Shown in pieces: positions 1 to 5,967 of a stretch of 5,967 nucleotides of DNA. Position numbers and translations under genes: made by a program. The stretch covers positions 1 to 5,967 of the forward strand of contig JASJAL010000334.1 of the NCBI GenBank assembly GCA_030067055.1, read 5' to 3'. Every line of letters begins with the position of its first letter. Position 1 is the stretch's first letter. Below the pieces are notes generated by a model, which saw nothing but the letters and a program-made list of their open reading frames with translations, made no database searches and was not told where the DNA came from. Source of the stretch: Kiloniellales bacterium (GTDB lineage Bacteria; Pseudomonadota; Alphaproteobacteria; Kiloniellales; JAKSBE01).

Positions 1-174
1 AACTCCTGCCCCTTCAACGCGCTCTACTGGAACTTCCTGATCGAGCAGGAGGCGCGGATCGGCGGCAACCCGCGCATGGCCATGCCCTACCGCAACCTGG
101 CCCGGATGGACTCTGAAAAGCGCCAAGTGATCCGCGACCGCGCCCTGCAGGTTATCGCGGAGCTCTACGCCTGA
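1..174 (+). CDS. Cryptochrome/photolyase family protein (FeS-BCP, PhrB-like), C-terminal fragment
   Basis: Frame 1 is open from the first base to a TGA at 172-174 and encodes the last 57 residues of a protein whose start lies outside the window. It opens with N-S-C-P-F-N-A-L-Y-W and continues with N-P-R-M-A-M-P-Y-R-N-L-A-R-M. I recognise this as the C-terminal end of the bacterial iron-sulfur cryptochrome/photolyase group (for example Agrobacterium PhrB, a (6-4) photolyase). In that family the CPF cysteine is one of four ligands of a [4Fe-4S] cluster beside the FAD domain. Here Cys3 of the fragment lies 54 residues from the end, which fits the family layout from memory. The likely role is light-driven repair of UV photoproducts in DNA, or light sensing in cryptochrome-like members. 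The other three cysteines and the N-terminal antenna domain are upstream and not visible. It is probably functionally unrelated to the transporter downstream. Confidence 0.75.
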   Translation, partial: NSCPFNALYWNFLIEQEARIGGNPRMAMPYRNLARMDSEKRQVIRDRALQVIAELYA

Positions 175-217
175 CCGCGCGGGCTGGCTTCGGCGGAGGC
201 AGGGTGCTGCCGTCGAC

Positions 218-235
218 CCGGCCGCTCGCGGCCGG
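218..235 (+). terminator. GC hairpin, possible terminator of the photolyase-like gene
   Basis: CCGGCCG (218-224) and CGGCCGG (229-235) form a perfect 7-bp stem closed by a CTCG tetraloop, 43 nt after the photolyase-like stop. Only two T residues follow, so it is a poor intrinsic terminator by the usual criterion. An alternative pairing exists: ACCCGGCC at 216-223 can pair with GGCC..GGGT at 241-250 with a 2-nt bulge, which excludes the first stem. It may stop transcription with Rho, protect the 3' end, or be chance in GC-rich DNA. Confidence 0.3.
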
Positions 236-280
236 TTCCGGGCCACGGGTCTGGACAACGCTTGAGTCGGCTCACGATCC

Positions 281-300
281 CAGGCAAGCTCAGGGCAAGC
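281..300. repeat. Short direct repeat GGCAAGC, 11-bp period
   Basis: GGCAAGC occurs at 283-289 and again at 294-300, exactly 11 bp apart, each copy preceded by a CAG or CAGG-like sequence. One helical turn of spacing would put both copies on the same face of the DNA, as seen in some activator sites. It lies about 115-130 bp upstream of the binding-protein start codon. No regulator is identifiable, and two short copies may be coincidence. Confidence 0.3.
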
Positions 301-332
301 GCCACAAGGATAGACAAATCGAAAAGGCGCGC

Positions 333-350
333 GTCGAGGCACGGCTCGAC
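333..350 (+). other. Leader stem-loop, 6-bp perfect stem
   Basis: GTCGAG (333-338) and CTCGAC (345-350) are perfect complements around a 6-nt loop. If the operon promoter lies upstream, this hairpin sits in the 5' leader of the binding-protein mRNA. It could equally be a DNA-level inverted repeat for a regulator. The stem is short and the case is weak. Confidence 0.3.
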
Positions 351-358
351 ATCACCCT

Positions 359-386
359 GGCCCGGGACCCAATCGGGGCACGGGCT
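359..386 (+). other. Leader stem-loop just upstream of the binding-protein RBS
   Basis: GCCCG (360-364) pairs with CGGGC (381-385), extended by a G-T pair (359/386), and the interior can add a CCC/GGG pairing (368-370 with 375-377 or 376-378). TTT follows at 386-388. The structure ends 17 nt before the ribosome binding site, so it leaves that site accessible as drawn. It might act as a leader attenuator or an mRNA 5'-end stabiliser. I do not recognise it as a known riboswitch. Confidence 0.3.
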
Positions 387-403
387 TTGGGAGGCCTTCA
401 ACT

Positions 404-409
404 GGGGGA
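404..409 (+). promoter_or_regulatory. Ribosome binding site for the binding protein
   Basis: GGGGGA lies 4 nt upstream of ATG 414. Together with the signal peptide encoded immediately after that ATG, it fixes the start there rather than at the in-frame GTG at 204, which would add 70 unlikely residues in front of the signal peptide. Confidence 0.6.
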
Positions 410-413
410 TAAC

Positions 414-2009
414 ATGAACCTGAAAAAACTGATTGGCGGCTTGGTGTTTGCGGCCGCCATTGTAACCGGCAGCTTCGCCGCCCAGGCGCAGAAAGCGGGC
501 GGCACCCTCGTCTTCATCGTCCAGCCCGAACCGCCGTCGATGGCGTCCTACCTATCGACCTCCGGTCCGATCGGCCTGGTCGCGCCGAAGATCTACGAGG
601 GCCTGCTGGACTACGACAAGGACCTCAACGCCGTGCCGGCCCTCGCCGAGAGCTTCGAGGTCAGCGAAGACGGCAAGACCGTCACCTTCAAGCTCCAGAA
701 GGGCGTCACCTGGCACGACGGCAAGCCCTTCACCTCCGCCGATGTACAGTTCACCGTCATGGAGGTCCTGAGCAAGGTGCATCCGCGCGGGCCGAACTCC
801 TTCCGCGAGGTCACCGAGATCCAGACCCCGGACGAGCACACCGCGATCTTCAAGCTGGCCAACCCGGCGCCCTACATGCTGCGCGCGCTCTCGGCCTATG
901 AATCGCCGATGGTGCCCAAGCACCTTCTCGAGGGTCAGGACCCGCGCAACGCCGACCTGGCCAACAATCCGGTGGGAACCGGCCCCTTCAAGTTCGTCGA
1001 GTGGAAGAAGGGCCAGTACATCCGCCTGGACAAGAACGAGAACTACTGGAAGGAGGGGCTGCCCTACCTCGACCGCGTGGTCGGCCGCTTCATTCCTGAC
1101 GCCTCGACCCGGACCGCCGCCATGGAGAACGGCGAGGTCCTCTACGGCGCCTATGGCGCGATCCCGAACGTCGACGTCGTGCGGCTGCGCGAGATGGACC
1201 ACATCGGCGTGACCACCGACGGCTACGCCATGATCAACCCGGTCTCGCTGATCGAGTTCGACACCACCCGGCCGCCCTTCGACAAGCCGGCGATCCGCCA
1301 GGCCATCTCCCTGGCGCTGGACCGGCAGTTCCTGATCGACAACATCTGGTTCGGCTACGGCAAGCCGGCGACCAGCGCGCTGTCAACCAACTTCGCGGCC
1401 ACCGGGCTCTACGCCGAGGGCATGCCGCACTATCCGCCGAAGGCCGACGTCGCCGCCGCCAAGAAGATCCTGGACGACGCCGGTGTCACCCCGAACGCCG
1501 ATGGCGTGCGCGCCAGCGCGGTGCTCGACCTCATCCCCTACGGCGAGGACTGGCGCCGGGCCGGCGAGTACATGAAGCAGGCGCTGAACGACATCGGCAT
1601 CAAGGTGGAGTTGCGCTACGAGGACGTGCCGACCTGGCTGAAGCGGATCTACGCGGACTACGACTTCCGGATGAACGTCAACTACTTCTACCAGCTGCCC
1701 GATCCGGTTCTTGGCGTGCATCGCCACTACGGCACCGACCAGATCCGCCAGGGCACCCACTTCGTCAATTCGTCGCGCTACAGCAATCCCAAGCTGGATT
1801 CGCTGCTGGCGGCGGGTGCGACCGAGGCGGATGCCACCAAGCGCAGCGGCATCTACAAGGACATCCAGTCGATCCTCGCCGAAGACCTGCCGGTGGTGAA
1901 CCTCTTCGAGATGCAGTTCCTCACCGTCTACAACAACAAGCTCAAGGATCACGACACCTCGGCGCTGGGAGCCTACGGCTCCTTCGAGCGCGCCTGGCTG
2001 GACGAATAA
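414..2009 (+). CDS. Periplasmic substrate-binding protein of a peptide/nickel/opine-type ABC importer (SBP_bac_5 family)
   Basis: The 531-residue protein is the normal length for cluster C (DppA/OppA-like) binding proteins. Residues 1-25 form a Sec signal peptide: K4-K5, a hydrophobic core, then A-Q-A before a predicted cut ahead of Gln26. There is no lipobox cysteine, so the mature protein should be soluble in the periplasm. SBP_bac_5 hallmarks follow: the P-A-L-A-E-S-F-E-V-S-E-D-G-K-T region (75-89), W-H-D-G-K-P-F-T-S-A-D-V (100-111), G-T-G-P-F-K-F-V-E-W with N-E-N-Y-W (188-212), R-Q-A-I-S-L-A-L-D-R (295-304), and a C-terminal Y-S-N-P-K-L-D-S-L-L block (456-465) leading to L-P-V-V-N-L-F-E (492-499). 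It captures the substrate and hands it to the two permeases encoded next. The substrate is not deducible: this family takes di- and oligopeptides, nickel chelates, opines, glutathione and other solutes. The family call is secure. Confidence 0.93.
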   Translation: MNLKKLIGGLVFAAAIVTGSFAAQAQKAGGTLVFIVQPEPPSMASYLSTSGPIGLVAPKIYEGLLDYDKDLNAVPALAESFEVSEDGKTVTFKLQKGVTWHDGKPFTSADVQFTVMEVLSKVHPRGPNSFREVTEIQTPDEHTAIFKLANPAPYMLRALSAYESPMVPKHLLEGQDPRNADLANNPVGTGPFKFVEWKKGQYIRLDKNENYWKEGLPYLDRVVGRFIPDASTRTAAMENGEVLYGAYGAIPNVDVVRLREMDHIGVTTDGYAMINPVSLIEFDTTRPPFDKPAIRQAISLALDRQFLIDNIWFGYGKPATSALSTNFAATGLYAEGMPHYPPKADVAAAKKILDDAGVTPNADGVRASAVLDLIPYGEDWRRAGEYMKQALNDIGIKVELRYEDVPTWLKRIYADYDFRMNVNYFYQLPDPVLGVHRHYGTDQIRQGTHFVNSSRYSNPKLDSLLAAGATEADATKRSGIYKDIQSILAEDLPVVNLFEMQFLTVYNNKLKDHDTSALGAYGSFERAWLDE

Positions 2010-2010
2010 C

Positions 2011-2076
2011 ATGAGCCACCCGGGCGCCGGCCAGAGCGCAACCTGGCCAGCGCCCGAGCGGTCCGCCGAGGCATGA
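2011..2076 (+). other. Possible 21-codon bridging ORF between binding protein and permease
   Basis: An ATG at 2011 starts 1 nt after the binding-protein TAA (2007-2009). It opens a 21-codon frame beginning M-S-H-P-G-A-G-Q and ending in a TGA at 2074-2076, which overlaps the permease ATG (2073-2075) as ATGA. The frame therefore links the two genes stop-to-start at both ends. It has no clear ribosome binding site of its own, so any translation would come from ribosomes re-initiating after the upstream stop. It runs through the hairpin at 2022-2055. No protein family is recognised. A coupling role is inference and the arrangement may be accidental. Confidence 0.3.
2022..2055 (+). other. Strong intra-operon stem-loop after the binding-protein gene
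   Basis: GGGCGC (2022-2027) and GGCCAG (2029-2034) pair with CTGGCC (2043-2048) and GCGCCC (2050-2055). This gives 12 base pairs with a single C-A mismatch (2028/2049) and an 8-nt loop. A further C-G pair is possible at 2021/2056. No T-tract follows, so it is unlikely to be an intrinsic terminator. Hairpins at this position are known in other importer operons, such as the one behind E. coli malE, where they protect the upstream mRNA from 3'-5' decay and keep the binding protein more abundant than the permeases. That role is inferred here. Confidence 0.65.
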
Positions 2077-3059
2077 ACCACTCGATCAAACGCCTGCGCT
2101 ATGTCCTCAAGCGGCTGCTCCAGGCGCTGCCGATCGTCCTCGCGATCGTGGTCGTCAACTTCTTCCTCCTGCACATGGCGGAGGGCGACGCGGTCGACGT
2201 GCTGGCCGGCGAGGCGGGCTCGGCGACGCCGGAGTACATGGCCGAGCTGCGCCAGAAGTTCGGCCTGGACAAGCCGCTGCCGGTGCAGCTGGCGATCTAC
2301 CTGAAGAACGTCCTGTCCTTCGACCTGGGCTATTCCTTCCGCCACGAGATGCCGGTCTCGCAGCTGGTCCTCGACCGGTTCGTGCCGACCCTGCTGTTGA
2401 TGGTCAGCACCATTCTGCTAGCGGTCGGCCTCGGCATCGTCCTGGGCCTGATCGCCGCCATCGGCCTCAACACCTGGCGGGACAACCTGATCTCGGTCTT
2501 TGCCCTGGTCACCTATGCGACACCGCTGTTCTGGGTCGGGTTGATGATGATCGTGGTCTTCTCGCTGAACCTCGGCTGGTTCCCGACCAGCGGCATGGAG
2601 AACATCGCCGCCTTCCATTCCGGCTGGGACCGAGTCTGGGATATCGCCCATCACCTGGTGCTGCCGACCATCACCTTGTCGCTTTTCTACCTTGCCCTCT
2701 ACACCCGCCTGATGCGGGCCTCGATGCTGGAGCAGGCCGGCATGGACTACGTGACAACGGCCCGGGCCAAGGGGGTCACGGAGCGGCGCATCGTCTTCGT
2801 CCACGTGCTGCGTAACGCTCTGCTGCCGGTGGTCACCATGGCCGGCGTGCAGGTCGGGGCGCTGATCGGCGGCTCGGTGATCGTCGAGTCGGTCTTCGCC
2901 TGGCCGGGCCTGGGCATGCTCGCCTTCGAGGCGCTCTTCGCCCGCGACCTCAACCTGCTGCTCGGCATCTTCCTGCTTTCGGCCCTGCTGGTCGTGGCGG
3001 TCAACCTGGTGGTCGACATCATCTATTCCCTCCTGGATCCGCGAATCGAGGTTGGCTAG
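2073..3059 (+). CDS. ABC transporter permease, DppB/OppB type
   Basis: The 328-residue integral membrane protein has the normal length and layout for DppB-type permeases. There is a first membrane helix at about 14-36, a periplasmic segment to about 100 containing the typical L-R-Q-K-F-G-L-D-K-P-L-P-V-Q (59-72), then five helices near 104-130, 139-165, 194-215, 248-275 and 295-318. The cytoplasmic EAA loop, which docks the ATPase, spans about 219-252, with Y-V-T-T-A-R-A-K-G (226-234) and H-V-L-R-N-A-L-L-P (244-252). V-E-S-V-F-A-W-P-G-L-G (271-281) and the C-terminal L-L-D-P-R (320-324) are family hallmarks. ATG 2073 is the only ATG or GTG early in the frame, since an in-frame stop lies at 2007. 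GAGG at 2068-2071 is just 1 nt from it and GAGCGG at 2056-2061 is a weak alternative, so initiation may depend on upstream translation. It pairs with the next gene product to form the pore. Confidence 0.93.
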   Translation: MNHSIKRLRYVLKRLLQALPIVLAIVVVNFFLLHMAEGDAVDVLAGEAGSATPEYMAELRQKFGLDKPLPVQLAIYLKNVLSFDLGYSFRHEMPVSQLVLDRFVPTLLLMVSTILLAVGLGIVLGLIAAIGLNTWRDNLISVFALVTYATPLFWVGLMMIVVFSLNLGWFPTSGMENIAAFHSGWDRVWDIAHHLVLPTITLSLFYLALYTRLMRASMLEQAGMDYVTTARAKGVTERRIVFVHVLRNALLPVVTMAGVQVGALIGGSVIVESVFAWPGLGMLAFEALFARDLNLLLGIFLLSALLVVAVNLVVDIIYSLLDPRIEVG

Positions 3060-3062
3060 GGC

Positions 3063-3907
3063 ATGGACCGAGAGAATCTGGCGAGCTTCTGGCGGCTCTA
3101 TCGGCGCAACTATTCGGCGGTCTTCGGCCTGTTGATTCTGGCGACGGTGATCGGCCTGGCGGCCACTGCGCACCTCTTCTATCCGGACGATCCCTTCAAG
3201 CTGGCTGGGAAGCCGATGTCGCCGCCGGTCACCGAGGGCTTCCTGCTGGGCAGCGATTCCCTGGGCCGCGATGTGGCGGCGGGCATCGCCCACGGGGCCA
3301 AGACCTCGCTGCTGATCGGCCTGGTGGCGACCCTGGTCGCGGTCGGCTTCGGCGTCATCATGGGCGGGCTCGCGGGCTATTACGGCGGCTGGATCGACGA
3401 CCTGCTGATGCGGACGACGGAGATGTTCCAGACCATCCCGTCCTTCGTCTTCGCGATCCTGCTGGTCGCCATCATGAAGCCCTCGATCGAGAGCATCGTC
3501 ATCGCCATCGCGGTCGTCTCCTGGCCGGCGGTGGCGCGCCTGGTGCGCGGCGAGTTCCTGTCGCTGCGCAACCGCGAATTCGTCCAGGCCTGCCACACCC
3601 TGGGCATGGGCGATCTCAGGATCATGCTCGGCGAGATCCTGCCCAACTGCCTCTCCCCGATCATCGTCACCGGCTCGCTGATGGTCGCGACCGCGATCCT
3701 GATCGAAAGCGGCCTCTCCTTCCTCGGCCTCGGCGATCCCAACATCATGAGCTGGGGATTCCTGATCGGCGCCGGCCGCACGGTGCTGCGCAGCGCCTGG
3801 TGGGTCTGCACCTTCCCGGGGCTGGCGATCCTGGTGACGGTGCTGGCGATCAACCTGGTCGGCGAGGGCTTCAACGACGCCTTGAACCCGCGGCTCCGGG
3901 AGCGGCG

Positions 3908-3911
<4 letters not shown>
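3063..3911 (+). CDS. ABC transporter permease, DppC/OppC type
   Basis: The 282-residue protein is the second channel subunit. It has the DppC arrangement: an N-terminal cytoplasmic stretch with W-R-L-Y-R-R-N-Y (10-17), a first helix at about 18-38, then the signature L-G-S-D-S-L-G-R-D-V (62-71). Helices follow near 82-105, 126-150, 198-220 and 246-268. Y-Y-G-G-W-I-D-D-L-L-M-R (106-117) is typical. The EAA loop is at 171-201 (R-E-F-V-Q-A through G-E-I-L-P-N, then L-S-P-I-I). E-S-G-L-S-F-L-G-L-G (215-224) and the C-terminal N-P-R-L-R (275-279) complete the family pattern. The start lies 3 nt after the previous stop, with GAGG at 3048-3051 at a usable distance. The stop TGA overlaps the ATPase start as ATGA, so translational coupling of permease and ATPase is likely. 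Confidence 0.93.
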
Positions 3912-5545
<1,634 letters not shown>

Positions 5546-5557
5546 TCGCCGATCCTC

Positions 5558-5578
5558 ACCCTGTGGATGGGTTTCTTT
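5558..5578 (+). terminator. Weak terminator-like element after the ATPase gene
   Basis: ACCC (5558-5561) and GGGT (5569-5572) pair around a 7-nt loop, followed by TTCTTT (5573-5578). The T-rich tail is right for an intrinsic terminator, but a 4-bp stem is very short. It lies 12 nt after the stop codon of the operon's last gene. Confidence 0.3.
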
Positions 5579-5585
5579 CCGACAT

Positions 5586-5635
5586 GACGCCCTGCCGGGC
5601 CGGAATTGGCACAGGACTCAGTCGATCAGGGCGTC
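5586..5635. repeat. Perfect 9-bp inverted repeat with 32-nt interior
   Basis: GACGCCCTG (5586-5594) is the exact reverse complement of CAGGGCGTC (5627-5635). The 32-nt interior can itself fold through GCC (5599-5601) and GGC (5608-5610). The pair could form a branched RNA hairpin at the operon's 3' end or be a two-site operator for the SDR gene. No T-tract follows. A perfect 9-bp match within 50 bp is moderately unlikely by chance. Confidence 0.45.
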
Positions 5636-5645
5636 TCTGGCGGGG

Positions 5646-5675
5646 TTTAGTTCCGTGCGATTTGCGGCGAAAAAT
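5646..5675 (+). promoter_or_regulatory. Poor promoter candidate for the SDR gene
   Basis: TTTAGT (5646-5651) and AAAAAT (5670-5675) are separated by 18 bp, at roughly sigma-70-like spacing. Both boxes match the consensus badly, and the choice rests mainly on this being the most A/T-rich part of the spacer. Transcription from here would give a leader of about 110 nt. Confidence 0.2.
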
Positions 5676-5699
5676 CTGCAGCGACGGGTCGGCTCCAAG

Positions 5700-5722
5700 G
5701 CGTCGTACCTGTTGCGCGACGC
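5700..5722 (+). other. 6-bp stem-loop upstream of the SDR gene
   Basis: GCGTCG (5700-5705) and CGACGC (5717-5722) are perfect complements around an 11-nt loop. The right arm lies in a GCGAC-GCGAC tandem (5715-5719 and 5721-5725, one base apart). It may be an operator or a leader hairpin. The evidence is structural only. Confidence 0.3.
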
Positions 5723-5729
5723 GACATGA

Positions 5730-5737
5730 TTGATCAA
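5730..5737. promoter_or_regulatory. 8-bp palindrome TTGATCAA, possible operator
   Basis: TTGATCAA reads the same on both strands and lies 53 bp upstream of the SDR start codon, where an operator or promoter would be expected. Its first six bases are also a partial -35 match, though no good -10 follows. An 8-bp palindrome is common enough that chance is a fair explanation. Confidence 0.25.
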
Positions 5738-5778
5738 GAGTTGGCGCTCGCCTCATTCTTTGACGACACCCATGCGAC

Positions 5779-5785
5779 GGAGGGA
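5779..5785 (+). promoter_or_regulatory. Strong ribosome binding site for the SDR gene
   Basis: GGAGGGA lies 5 nt upstream of ATG 5791, a near-ideal Shine-Dalgarno placement that fixes this start. The ATG at 5772 is out of frame with the SDR protein. Confidence 0.8.
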
Positions 5786-5790
5786 CGGTC

Positions 5791-5967
5791 ATGGCTGCCA
5801 AGAAAGTAGCGATCATCACGGCGGGCGGAAGCGGTATGGGCGCCGGCGCGGCTCGCAGGCTGGCGCAAGATGGGTTTGACGTCGCGATCCTTTCGTCGTC
5901 GGGCAAGGGCGAAGCCCTGGCCAATGAGCTTGGCGGAATTGGCGTGACGGGATCCAATCAGTCGAAC
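5791..5967 (+). CDS. SDR family oxidoreductase, N-terminal fragment
   Basis: The frame from ATG 5791 stays open to the window end and gives the first 59 residues of a short-chain dehydrogenase/reductase, a soluble NAD(P)-dependent enzyme family. Strand 1 (K-V-A-I-I-T, 5-10) leads into the dinucleotide loop T-A-G-G-S-G-M-G (10-17), then helix 1 (A-A-R-R-L-A-Q-D-G, 20-28) and strand 2 (V-A-I-L-S-S-S, 31-37). The usual motif is T-G-x3-G-x-G, so Ala11 replaces the first glycine. Strand 2 lacks the terminal Asp expected of NAD-specific members, and Ser/Lys residues (35-39) follow, which hints at NADP(H). The G-K-G-E-A-L-A and G-I-G-V-T-G-S-N-Q-S-N segments look like a distinct SDR subgroup I recall only as unnamed oxidoreductases. 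The catalytic Ser-Tyr-Lys residues lie beyond the window, so the substrate is unknown. The 245-bp gap suggests its own promoter rather than membership of the transporter operon. Confidence 0.87.
   Translation, partial: MAAKKVAIITAGGSGMGAGAARRLAQDGFDVAILSSSGKGEALANELGGIGVTGSNQSN

Larger units (their letters stand above)
175..413. other. Spacer between photolyase-like gene and transporter operon
   Basis: This 239-bp spacer has no convincing gene. It should hold the end of the photolyase-like transcript and the promoter and leader of the transporter operon. It contains a GC hairpin (218-235), an 11-bp-spaced direct repeat (281-300), the most A-rich stretch of the spacer (304-326) and two further stem-loops (333-350, 359-386) before the ribosome binding site. 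I see no well-formed -35/-10 pair. Both strands are open for much of this length, which is common in GC-rich DNA and is not evidence of coding. Confidence 0.6.
5546..5790. other. Spacer between transporter operon and SDR gene
   Basis: This 245-bp non-coding stretch must end the transporter transcript or carry it into the SDR gene, and probably holds a separate SDR promoter. It contains a weak terminator-like element (5558-5578), a perfect 9-bp inverted repeat (5586-5635), a poor promoter candidate (5646-5675), a 6-bp stem-loop (5700-5722) and an 8-bp palindrome (5730-5737). Its base composition is less GC-biased than the genes. No gene is supported on either strand. Confidence 0.6.

Noticed and set aside
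165..401. 78-codon open frame on the minus strand across the upstream spacer
   Set aside because: It has no recognisable domain, overlaps the photolyase-like stop region, and its composition fits chance openness in GC-rich DNA.
204..413. N-terminal extension of the binding protein from a GTG at 204
   Set aside because: A clear signal peptide starts at ATG 414 with a GGGGGA ribosome binding site. The 70 extra residues are low-complexity and charged and would bury the signal peptide.
552..3596. Long minus-strand open frames opposite the binding protein and permeases (up to about 390 codons)
   Set aside because: They are antisense shadows of strongly supported genes, rich in R, H, D, Q and V as expected from GC-rich codon complements, and show no family features.
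5607..5622. TGGCAC resembling the -24 half of a sigma-54 promoter
   Set aside because: The -12 half should read TTGC after five bases, but the sequence there is TCAG and lacks the essential GC.
5726..5809. 27-codon frame overlapping the SDR start
   Set aside because: It has no ribosome binding site and no family resemblance. The SDR has its own strong ribosome binding site, so no coupling frame is needed.
5556..5957. 133-codon minus-strand frame across the spacer and the SDR start
   Set aside because: It runs antisense to a well-supported SDR start with a strong ribosome binding site and shows no recognisable domain.

Overview
The window reads as ordinary chromosomal sequence from a GC-rich diderm bacterium, most likely an alphaproteobacterium. 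The grounds are strong G/C preference at third codon positions, a periplasmic binding protein with a Sec signal peptide and no lipobox, and the style of the flanking genes. The order is inferred from general character only. All supported genes are on the + strand.

Layout: 1-174 is the 3' end of a cryptochrome/photolyase-family gene of the iron-sulfur (FeS-BCP, PhrB-like) type. A 239-bp spacer follows (175-413) with several stem-loops and a short direct repeat. Next comes a compact four-gene ABC importer operon of the peptide/nickel/opine (Dpp/Opp) class: periplasmic binding protein (414-2009), DppB-type permease (2073-3059), DppC-type permease (3063-3911) and one fused double ATPase (3908-5545) that replaces the usual separate DppD and DppF. 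After a second spacer of 245 bp (5546-5790), a short-chain dehydrogenase/reductase gene begins at 5791 and runs off the window end.

The four transporter genes make a complete importer. The secreted binding protein captures a substrate in the periplasm, the two permeases form the channel, and the double ATPase supplies both nucleotide-binding domains in one chain. Gene spacing supports a single transcript: a 3-nt gap between the permeases and a 4-nt ATGA overlap between the second permease and the ATPase. The only larger internal gap (63 nt, after the binding protein) holds a strong hairpin without a T-tract and a 21-codon reading frame that links the flanking stop and start codons. This suggests control of the binding-protein to permease ratio. 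The substrate cannot be read from the sequence.

I found no CRISPR array, insertion sequence, tRNA, rRNA or phage feature, and no sign of a new multi-gene system. The points worth a second look are the intra-operon hairpin with its bridging mini-ORF, the fused ATPase lacking the DppD-type cysteine motif, the atypical cofactor-binding positions of the SDR, and inverted repeats in the two spacers.
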